Shown one piece after another: positions 34,601 to 42,886 of a stretch of DNA of 64,000 nucleotides; positions within the stretch are counted from its first letter, which is position 1; each line of letters starts with the position of its first letter. The stretch spans positions 806,001 through 870,000 of the forward strand of contig CANJKZ010000431.1 in assembly GCA_947471745.1 (NCBI GenBank). The letters are read 5' to 3'. The notes beneath the pieces are model-generated. The model worked only from the letters and a program-made list of their open reading frames with translations. It did not search any database and had not been told where the DNA came from. Position numbers and translations under genes: made by a program. This DNA comes from Closterium sp. Naga37s-1 (taxonomy: Eukaryota > Streptophyta > Zygnematophyceae > Desmidiales > Closteriaceae).

Positions 34601-37600
34601 GCTGGTGGAGCGAACTGCCGTGGCCCGCCTGCCCACCCAGTGGGGCATGTTCAATATATTCAGCTACACGTGCAAGCTGGATGGCATAGAGCACGTTGCC
34701 ATGGTCAAGGTGAGCCACCCTCCACCGCATTTAACCGCACTTCACTGCATTAAACCGCACTGCACCATGCTTCCTGCCCACCCAGTGGGGCGTGTTCAAC
34801 ATCACCAGCTTCAAGTGCAAGTTGGATGGCATAGAGCACGTTCCATGGTCAAGGTGAGCCGCACTCCATTGCATTGGAATTCATCAAATAGCAGCCCACC
34901 GCATTCAACCGCACTGCAGTGGCCCGCCTGCCCACCCAGTGGGGCGTGTTCAACATCTCCAGCTACATGTGCAAGCTTGATGGCATAGAGCATGTCGCCA
35001 TGGTCAAGGTGAGCCACACTGCACTGCGTTGAACCGCACTGGATTGCACTGCATAACAGCCCACAGCACTGCACTGCCTACCCACCCAGTGGGGCGTGTT
35101 TTACATTTCCAGCTACAAATGCAAGCTGGCTGGATAGCATTAGGCATGTCTCCATAGTCAAGGTGAGTGCAATGCTCTGAACCGAGTTGACTTTTGAGTC
35201 GACTCAATAGTCAACCCTGGTTGGGGCTCTACTGGATAGCATTAGGCATGTCTCCATGGTCAAGGTGAGTGAGCTCTGAACCGCACACCGCCTTTTCCCA
35301 GTGCGGTATGCATCAGTCTGGAAAATCCTTCCATCCAGCACTTATTGTTTCCCTCCCCCTCCCTTTCCACCACCCCACCATATACAGGGCGAGATCGGAG
35401 ACGGGGTGGATGTGTTGGTGCGGGTGCACTCAGAGTGCCTCACTGGCGACATTTTCGGGTCCAGGCGCTGTGACTGTGGGCCACAACTGGAGCAGGCTAT
35501 GAAGAGGATAGAAGCGGCGGGGCGGGGCGTGTGTGTGTACCTGCGCGGACACGAGGGCAGGGGGATTGGGCTGGGACACAAGCTTCAAGCATACAACCTG
35601 CAGGTATGGGTGGGTTGGTTTGCTGTGAGAGGTGATTGCGATGGCTACGAGGAGGATAGAGGTCGCAAGGAGGGGCATGAGGGCTGGGGGATCGGGCGTG
35701 GACACAAGCTTCAGGTGTATAATCTGCAGGTGTTGTTGGCTTGTTGTCAGGAGTGACAATTCATGCGGTTGTAAGGAGCGTAGAAGCGAGGCTGTCTGCT
35801 TCGGGTGAGTCTTTCGTGATATTGCAACTCCTCGAATGTCAGATGTGTCAAATTCGTGTACCAATCGCCCACAATTCCCCAAGCTTCCGAACCTCCTCAA
35901 GCACCCCTAGCGCCCTCCTCACTATTTATCACCTTCTTTCATCCCTAAGTTTGGTCTCTGGCCTTCTTATTCCCCTCCACCTCCTTCCTTTCCTCTCCCT
36001 TCCCACTCTCCCCCCTTCTCCTTCCTTCCCCTCCTTCTCCCCCTTTTCCAGACACAGGACATGGGGCGGGACACAGTGGAGGCGACTTTTGAGGCGCCTC
36101 AAAAGTCTTTTTCCTCGACACAGGACATGGGGCGGGACACAGTGGAGGCGACTTTTGAGGCGCCTCAAAAGTCTTTTTCCTCAACACAGGACATGGGGCG
36201 GGACACAGTGGAGGCGACTTTTGAGGCGCCTCAAAAGTATTTTTCCTCGACACAGGACATGGGGCGGGACAGAGTGGAGGCGACTTTTGAGGCGCCTCAA
36301 AAGTCTTTTTCCTCGACACAGGACATGGGGCGGGACACAGTGGAGGCGACTTTTGAGGCGCCTCAAAAGTCTTTCTCCTCGACACTGGACATGGGGCGGG
36401 ACACAGTGGAGGCGACTTTTGAGGCGCCTCAAAAGTCTTTTTCCTCGACACAGGACATGGGGCGGGACACAGTGGAGGCGACTTTTGAGGCGCCTCAAAA
36501 GTCTTTCTCCTCGACACTGGACATGGGGCGGGACACAGTGGAGGCGACTTTTGAGGCGCCTCAAAAGTCTTTCTCCTCGACACAGGACATGGGGCGGGAC
36601 ACAGTGGAGGCGACTTTTGAGGCGCCTCAAAAGTCTTTCTCCTCGACACTGGACATGGGGCGGGACACAGTGGAGGCGACTTTTGAGGCGCCTCAAAAGT
36701 CTTTCTCCTCGACACTGGACATGGGGCGGGACACAGTGGGGCAGGCCAATGTGGACCTGGGCTTTCCTCCCTCCCTTCAATACAGTCGTTTCTCCTTTTG
36801 AGACGTCTCTAAAATACAGTCGTTTCTCCTTTTGAGACGTCTCAAAAATACAGTCGTTTCTCCTTTTGAGACGTCTAAAAAATACAGTCGTTTCTCCTTT
36901 TGAGACGTCTCAAAAATACAGTCGTTTCTCCTTTCATTCCAACCCTCTCTCCTGCTCGCCCCCAACGCCCACTCCCCCCCCCCCCCTCCCCCCACCCTCT
37001 CCCTCACACAGGACATGGGGCGGGACACAGTGGAGGCCAATGTGGACTTGGGCTTTCCAAATGCCAGCAATCCCCTCGTCTCATCTCTCTCACCTAATCC
37101 ACCATGTCCCACCGCATCCAACTCCCCCCTATGCAGGACATGGGGCGGGACACTGTGGAGGCCAATGTGGACTTGGGCTTTCCAGCTGATTCCAGGGAAT
37201 ACGGCATTGGCGCACAGGTGAGGGCTTGAGATGCACAGGTGAGGGCTTGAGATGCACAGGTGAGGGCTTGAGATGCACAGGTGAGGGCTTGTGATGCACA
37301 GGTGAGGGCTTGAGATGCACAGGTGAGGGCTTGTGATGCACAGGTGAGGGCTTGAGATGCACATGTGAGGGCTTGAGATGCACAGGTGGGTGTTTGGATT
37401 CATCTCTCTTCATTTTCCCAATTTTCCCCCTGCTATCGTGGTGGTTTCATAAACCCACAAGTTCTTGTCTCACCATCCCCCCTTTCTTTCTCCCCCTTTC
37501 TCATCGTCCACTTACCTCACCTCAGATTCTGCGCGACTTAGGAGTGAGGACAATGCGGCTGATGACCAACAACCCAGCCAAGTACATTGGATTGAAGGGT

Positions 37601-38393
37601 CATGGGCTGGCAGTCACCGGAAGAGTGCCTGTTCTCTGCCCCATCACCCCTGTAAGCACCACAGCTTTAGCTCTAAGCACCACCACCCCAGGTCTGTGTT
37701 CTTACCGCAGCTCATGACCAACATTCGACCTATTACACATTGAACTGAAGGGCCTTGGGCTGGCAGTTTCCTGAAGGGTAGCCTGTTCTGTGCTGCTCCG
37801 CTGATGCTGCACCTGTGATACTCTCCGTGGGTGAAAATCGGGCGTATCTTGAAGCGAAGAGGATGAAGATGGGATACATCTATGGGTCGGACATGCCTGG
37901 GAGCATGCTGAGCATGTTGCGATGATTCTCACTCTTCCGCTGACTCCCTCCTGTATGCAGGAAAACCGGGCGTATTTGGAAACCAAGAGGAAGAAAATGG
38001 GGCACATTTATGGGTCTGACATGCCTGGGAGCATATGCAGCACGCTGAGAATGCTGCGATGATTCTCACTCTTCCACTCACTCTCCCTTTTTGCAGGAGA
38101 ATCGGGCGTATCTGGAAACGAAGAGGAAAAAGATGGGGCACATCTATGGGTCGGACATGCCTGGGAGCATTGCAGGGCTGCTTCGAGAGGAAGAGGCTGC
38201 AAGACGTGCCCAGCAGAAGCAAGAGGAGGGGGAAGGGCAGGAGAGGAAGCAGGGGCAGAGTGACGGGCAGGTGAAAGGGCAGGGAGAGGGGAAGGAGGAG
38301 CTGCTGTTGCGTCAGCTGAATGGAGCGAGTGTGGGAGGTGATGGGAATCCGTTGGAGAATACTGCGTTCAACACGCCGGAAGATTGGAGCTAG
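31635..38393 (+). CDS. RIBA: Bifunctional DHBP synthase / GTP cyclohydrolase II (RIBA), about 511 aa
   Basis: Makes both riboflavin precursors: 3,4-dihydroxy-2-butanone 4-phosphate from ribulose 5-phosphate, and the GTP-derived pyrimidine; plastid in plants. Coding exons: 31635-31775, 32332-32553, 33270-33405, 33969-34155, 34580-34709, 35388-35603, 37137-37217, 37526-37651 and 38097-38393, with matching phases and GT-AG borders. The RibB part has [28 protein letters not shown] and GHTEAAVDL. The RibA part has [17 protein letters not shown] (three zinc cysteines), [24 protein letters not shown] and [17 protein letters not shown]. The C-terminal 80 residues are charged and extra. The first Met may not be the true start, since a transit peptide would be expected upstream. 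Nearly every intron carries exon-edge copies. Confidence 0.95.
32070..33001 (+). repeat. Copies flanking RIBA exon 2: two 5'-edge, three 3'-edge
   Basis: Upstream of exon 2, copies of CAG/ATGGTGGTGGTGGTGGACG with about 55 bp of exon lie at about 32079-32136 and 32194-32251, both with AG acceptors. Downstream, copies of its last 90-100 bp lie at about 32611-32703, 32741-32840 and 32905-33000, each ending in CTGTG followed by GTGAGT. The last contains a 20-base G run upstream (32863-32884). Confidence 0.88.
33450..33650 (+). repeat. 3'-edge copy of RIBA exon 3 and a 29-bp donor-bearing array
   Basis: A copy of the exon 3 end ([13 protein letters not shown]) lies at 33453-33515 and ends AGAG/GTACAG. 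The donor part is then tandemly repeated about five times as a 29-bp unit containing AGAGAGGTACAGGTTTCACG, to about 33648. Confidence 0.85.
33782..33885 (+). repeat. Upstream partial copy of RIBA exon 4 with acceptor
   Basis: CCCAG/GTGGTGTGTTGAAGCG and the following 95 bp ([15 protein letters not shown] to LCEIVN) duplicate the first half of exon 4 (33969-34155). The copy ends where DDGTMARMP should follow. A 3'-edge copy of the same exon lies downstream at about 34201-34272 with donor ATCAG/GTATG. Confidence 0.85.
34781..35270 (+). repeat. Four downstream copies of RIBA exon 5 3' edge
   Basis: Copies of the exon 5 end ([23 protein letters not shown]) lie at about 34781-34854, 34922-35008, 35080-35162 and 35225-35262, each with the donor, getting more decayed with distance. 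A TCGA-core palindrome (35187-35216) lies between the third and fourth. Confidence 0.87.
35187..35216. repeat. TCGA-core palindrome, 30 bp
   Basis: Left arm GTTGACTTTTGAGTC, right arm GACTCAATAGTCAAC; only one base pair of the 15-bp arms does not match. Degenerate relatives follow the RIBA stop codon at about 38396 and 38500. Confidence 0.88.
35637..35730 (+). repeat. Downstream copy of RIBA exon 6 3' edge
   Basis: A diverged copy of the end of exon 6 ([17 protein letters not shown]) followed by CTGCAG/GTGTTG. The real exon ends at 35603. Confidence 0.8.
36052..36776 (+). repeat. 66-bp array: exon 7 acceptor edge plus GCGC palindrome, 10-11 units
   Basis: Units start at 36052, 36118, 36184, 36250, 36316, 36382, 36448, 36514, 36580, 36646 and 36712 (the last partial). 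Each holds ACACAG or ACACTG, then about 28 bp of RIBA exon 7 (GACATGGGGCGGGACACAG...), then the 24-bp perfect palindrome with arms GACTTTTGAGGC / GCCTCAAAAGTC. Units 1-5, 7 and 9 keep the AG acceptor; units 6, 8, 10 and 11 have CAG changed to CTG. The alternation in the second half suggests a later doubling of two-unit blocks. A further 5'-edge copy without palindrome lies at about 37005-37065. Confidence 0.95.
36777..36937. repeat. 33-bp array with ACGT-core palindrome, 4-5 units
   Basis: Tandem unit containing TACAGTCGTTTCTCC followed by TTTTGAGACGTCTCAAAA or slightly decayed forms. This is the same palindrome outline as the 66-bp array next door, but with core ACGT, and carrying no exon piece. 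Confidence 0.9.
37212..37395 (+). repeat. 21-bp array of RIBA exon 7 donor edge, about 8 units
   Basis: Unit GCACAGGTGAGGGCTTGAGA plus T, starting at the real exon 7 end (CACAG/GTGAGG at 37217/37218) and repeated about eight times, with a partial ninth. All but one of the full copies keep CAG/GTGAG; one reads CATGTGAG. Confidence 0.94.
37705..38036 (+). repeat. Copies of RIBA exon 8 end and exon 9 start
   Basis: A decayed 3' part of exon 8 lies at about 37711-37790 (CTCATGACCAACATTCG). Two 5'-edge copies of exon 9 lie at about 37828-37905 and 37963-38035 ([20 protein letters not shown]), separated by a repeated GCTGCGATGATTCTCAC spacer. The copy at 37963 is preceded by TGCAG. Confidence 0.82.
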
Positions 38394-38395
38394 AT

Positions 38396-38612
38396 TGACT
38401 TTTGGACTCCCTAGTCACGTATCCAACAGGCCGAGTGTGGGAGGCGATGGGAGCCCGTTGGAGAGCACTGCGTTCAACACGCCAGAAGATGAGAGCTAGA
38501 TTGACGTTTGAATCGACTCCCTAGTCTCTTATCCTATAGGTCGACTGTGGGAGGCGATGGGGGTCCTGTGGGAAGCATTGCGTTAAACTCGCCGGAAGAA
38601 TGGAGCTAGATG
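38396..38612 (+). repeat. Two copies of the RIBA 3' terminus after the stop codon
   Basis: After the TAG at 38393 the last about 60 coding bases (GVGGDG..LE..AFNTPED.S*) recur at about 38419-38490 and 38543-38610. Each is preceded by a decayed TCGA-type palindrome (ATTGACTTTTGGACTC and ATTGACGTTTGAATCGAC). Confidence 0.8.
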
Positions 38613-39758
38613 CGGGAAGGATGGAGTGCAGCAAGTGCCAAGAGCGCTGCTTCGAGACTTTTGTTACAGTACCTTGGCAGATCATGCATAGTGTTTAACG
38701 ATACAGTGCGGTGTAGAGTGATCTGAGCTTGCTGCAATTCAAGAGGATTAAGAATGCAGTAGGTAATGTGTGATAATGTTGCATCAAGGCTCTGTTTCGT
38801 CGCACTGCTTTCTACGTCACTGCACTGCATTGTACTGCATTGTGTTGTGTTGTGTTGTGTGTTGTGTTGTGTTGTGTTGTGGTGTGTTGTGTTGTGGTGT
38901 GTTGTGTTGTGTTGTGGTGTGTTGTGTTGTGTTGTGTTGTGTTGTGTTGTGTTGTGTTGTGTTGTGTTGTGTTGTGTTGTGTTGTGTTGTGTTGTGTTGT
39001 GCCTGCACTCTAGTGCATTGAATTCCAACAGTTACACCCCCCATCCCCTCCCCCCAGCCCACCCACAACCCCTCTCTTTTACCGAATCAGCTTATTGAGC
39101 AGCTTCAGTGCACCTTACCCTTCACACATAAAAGCTTACTCATTGATGTGTATGTTCCACACTAGCAGAACTGGTATCAGATGCTCTCTGTTTCCACACT
39201 AACAAGAATGTGGTATCCATAATTTTATCATATGAGACAGGTACAGAGTTGTAAGACTTAGGCTGAAGGAGGGGGAGGGGAGATTCTATAGCTCCCCTCA
39301 TTTATGACATTGAGATGCTTAGGAAAGGACAATAAAAAAGCTTAAAGGCAGACACAGCAACTCCTGCCTGCTATGGGACTGAGGGGGCAGAATTCACCAG
39401 AGCAGCTCGTTATGAGGTGCTCTGGTTCTTACACCCAAACAATGCTAGATATCATGCTGCTTCCAAATGTAATTCTTGGAGTTGCATGAACCGTCACATA
39501 CGGTAATGATGCGTCATCTCGCCACAAAGTCTTCAAATCTTCAGAGCCGAAACACACGAAGACGTGGTCCACTGATATGATACCCCTGCATATACTGCAG
39601 TTAATTGCCACCGATAGAAAGCAGGCCACAATTTTTGCCACCGCTAGTGCTTCGCTGCGTTGTCGCCAAGCTGTGCCACCCATGTCGTCACCGCTTCGAA
39701 CCGGCTATCACCACTTGGACCGTACGTCACCACTTTGAACTGCGCACAACCTCAAGGA
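38613..39758. other. Downstream of RIBA; TTGTG satellite and nothing else
   Basis: A pentanucleotide run (GTTGT/GGTGT variants) fills 38840-39001. The rest, to the stop of the CRF gene, shows only short frames. Both neighbouring genes converge here, so their 3' untranslated regions should meet. AATAAA-like AATAAAAAAG occurs near 39332 on the plus strand. Confidence 0.55.
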
Positions 39759-42700
39759 TTACCAGAGAATGCTGTCCAGGCCAATCTCATTCGTTTCAAG
39801 GTATGGCGGAACGTCGAGGTCCCAAAACGGAGCACCGGCGTCACCACCAGCGCCACCGGCACTGCCACACACTTCATCCAGACCAAAAGAAAAGGTCTCC
39901 GCATCAAGCTCAGACACTGGAAACTCTTCCTCCTCTTCTGCTGCTGCTCCCTGCAAGCCTGATTCCTGAAAGTCTGCTTCCTCGGCTTTGACAGCAGCTG
40001 CTGCAGGGGTGGTGACAGCGTGGCATGAGACAAACTCGGGTGCAGAAGCAGAGTGAGTGAGAGGCTCTGGGAGGAGAAAGAGGAGGTCTGAGCCATTAGA
40101 TGGGGTGGAGGAGGAGGGTTCGATTGACAGGATTGAGGCTGGGGCTGGAGAGGTGGTCTTGAGTTCGGGTGACGTGGGGGAAGATGAAGGGGCAGATGAA
40201 AGCGCGGAGGAGAGGTTGTTGCAGGAGGACGATTTGGTACAGGATGAGATTTCCGAAGCCACTTCGCTGAGAATGCTGTAACGCAGACGGGGTGTAGATA
40301 TATAGCAGAAAAGGAAGGGCAGGAGAATGGACAGCTTAGGAGCAGTTTCAAGCAAGAATGGAGGGAAAATGAACTTAAAAAGAGGCTGTGGACGGAATGG
40401 GCGATGAGAAAACAGCCAGGCACGGGGAAAGCCAGGCACGGGGACAGCCAGGCACGGGGACAGCCAGGCACGGGGACTGCCAGGCACGGACACAGCCAGG
40501 CACGGGGACAGCCAGGCACGGGGAGAGCCAGAGGCACATAGGGCGCAGGCAGTATACCTCTCAGTATCGCTGCAATAGCCCTGCATGTACTTGTGCGCCT
40601 TGCTGTTCTTCTTGGTGCGCACTACAGCGGGTATAGCGCCACCAGCACTGCCTGCACCAGAAATCGCCGCCCTTCCGCCAGCTCCGCCCGCACCCGCGCC
40701 TGCGCCAGCCGCGGAAGCCCCTGCACCGAGAACGTCCCCCGTTCTGCCCTCCGCGGAGTCTTCCCCCGCGAAGTTCGTCTGCGCCTCCGCCCCGCGGATG
40801 GCGCGCGCGGCTGCGTCGTACGCGCGGGCGGCGTCCTCCGCGGTGTCGTACGTCCCCAGCCACAGGCGCACCCCGCGCGCGGGATCGCGAATCTCCGCCG
40901 CCCATTTCCCCCACGGGCGCTGGCGCACCCCCCTGTACCGCTGCTGCTTCTCCTTCGCGTCGGCTTTCTTCCCCTTCCCGACGCGCAGCCTCGCCTGCAT
41001 GGCCGCCGCGCCGGCAGCGCTGCCGTCAGAGCTGACGGCTGGACTGATAGCCGGCAGGCCGGCGGCCGCCGCCACCGCCGCCGCCGCAAACTGCTGTGCG
41101 CCGCACTGCCCTTGCGCCGCGGCGTACTGCATGTACAGGAACTCCGCCGTGCCCGGCGGCATCGGCGGCATCATTTGCCCCGTGGCATGCGGAGAAGGCA
41201 GCGCCGGGAGGTATCCCATGTGAGGGTTCCCCACCCACTGCATGAGCGGGTAATCGAACGGATAGGGGCCTACCGCACCCGCTGCGGCGGCGGCGGCGGC
41301 AGATGCGGAGGCTGGGGGAGGGCTAGTAACAGGGGAAGCTGCAGAGTGGCCTGGAAAGAGGCGACTCGCAGGAGTCTGCATGCCGGCCATGTGTCCGTAA
41401 TAGGCGCCGTAACCCGCGCGTGCGAGGTGGTGCGCGGGAGGAAAGCCGCCCGCTATGCCGACGGCAATGCCGTTGGGAGAGAATGACGTCATCCCACGAT
41501 ACGCCGCAGCCGCGCCAGCAGCGGCGGCACCGGCAGGGCTTGAGGCACCTGCGGCGGCGGCAGTTGCGGCGGCGGCTGCGGCGGTAGAAGCAGCTTGAGA
41601 CGGCGGCGACGGAGGCGACCTTCGCTTCTGACAGCTACCCGCCAGTTTGGCCGGCGGCGCGGCATATTGAAAATAGGGATTATAAGCGTATGCGCCAGAC
41701 GCGGAGGCGAATTGGTGCATGTACTGTAGCGGCTGACCCGGCGGGTAGTTCGGCGCGAAAGGCGGAGGGACGAACGGAGAAGTAGCGAGGCCGCACGGGG
41801 CGACGGCGGTAGTTGCGCTTCCCGGTGCCGTGACGTTCGTCTCGTTGTCGCTCTCCGAATCGACGCCGTGCGCGATGAAGACCTGCGAGTTGGGAGTAAC
41901 CGGAAAAAGGGGGAGGATGTGGGGGACCAAGGAGGGGGAGGGGATGCCGGGACGTTCGTCTAGTTGTCGCTCTCAGAATCGACGCCGTGCGTGATAAACA
42001 CCTGCGAGTTTAGAGTGACCGGAAATAAGAAGACGCGTGAAAACCAAGGACAGGATTACAGTGTAGCGTCGTCAGCCCAGGCTGGCACAAAAAGCAGCCA
42101 TTTCCTATGGGTAGCAAGTACAGGGTAAGGTTGCAGGAGAAGGGGGAGGGGGGATGTGGGAAGGAGAGGGGGGGTAGAGAGGGGGGGGGGGGGGGGGAGG
42201 AAGAGGGAGGGAAGAGGTGAGGGGGAGAGGGAGGGCGGGGAGGGGGGCCGGGGAGGGGGAATACCTGCGGCGCGGCGGGCTTCACCCATCGCTTGGAGGC
42301 GGGGCTGCAGCTCTCGTCCTCCGATGAGTCGTCCGTCGCGTCGGGATCCGTGCGCACCACCCGGCCGCGCTTGGCGCACGCTTTCTGTTGTGGACGAGGA
42401 GGGCGGGGAGGAGGGTCAGAGGGGAAAAGAGAGGAGGGAGGGGTGGGGGAGAGGGTGGGGGAAGGAGGGGGTGTGGGGGGAGGGGTGGGGAGGGAGGGAA
42501 CGACAGGAGGGAGAAAAGAGGGGGAACGAAGTGGAGGAGGAAAATGAGACGAGGTACTGGAGAGGAGAAAAACGCGGATACGATAGTGAGGCACGGGTCG
42601 TGGACATGTGATCTAAGACGTACTCGAGGCTAACCATAGCGCGTACGAGAAAATGCAATTGAAGAATGCAGCAATTCGGGACCTCACAGCTATCATGTGG

Positions 42701-42886
42701 AAGCAATACCGGCTACTATCTAGCCTTAATTGGTGCAACGAATCTTGACAAGAAGTTTACCTTGACCTTAAATCCAGCGTAGTATTCATTCTCGATAGAG
42801 GTGGACGCGCTATTGACCCCAGAAACAGTTCGGGTCACGCTCTTTGTGGTGAAAGCTCTGAAAAGATGCTTCTGAGCTCCAGGCAT
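39759..42886 (-). CDS. CRF-type AP2/ERF transcription factor (about 695 aa)
   Basis: Exons on the minus strand: 42761-42886 (ATG), 42265-42384, 40558-41882 and 39759-40275. Exon 2 codes [20 protein letters not shown]...KRWVKP, the CRF domain signature (TDPxATDSSSDE then basic KR) of cytokinin response factors. Exon 3 holds a single AP2 domain, [20 protein letters not shown] to [17 protein letters not shown], with Ala14/Asp19 typical of the ERF rather than DREB side. Ala-, Gly- and Pro-rich stretches flank it. The C-terminus is acidic ([19 protein letters not shown]), a likely activation region, and ends [10 protein letters not shown]. Such factors bind GCC-box DNA in the nucleus. The last intron (40276-40557, 282 bp) is a multiple of three without stops. 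Confidence 0.87.
40400..40535. repeat. Tandem GGCACGGGGACAGCCA repeat inside CRF last intron
   Basis: Seven to eight imperfect copies of a 15-17-bp unit (CAGGCACGGGGACAGC). The unit keeps all frames open. If the intron is retained, the minus strand adds a Pro/Trp/Leu-rich repeat ([10 protein letters not shown]) to the factor. Confidence 0.8.
41945..42008 (-). repeat. Upstream copy of CRF exon 3 5' edge
   Basis: On the minus strand CTCGCAG/GTGTTTATCACGCACGG and on ([13 protein letters not shown] then a stop) repeats the start of exon 3 ([16 protein letters not shown] at 41882). It keeps the acceptor; an in-frame TAG would end a transcript spliced here. Confidence 0.85.

Noticed and set aside
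36052..37395. Regular arrays resembling CRISPR
   Set aside because: Units are contiguous repeats without unique spacers, carry exon and splice-site sequence of RIBA, and lie in a eukaryotic intron.
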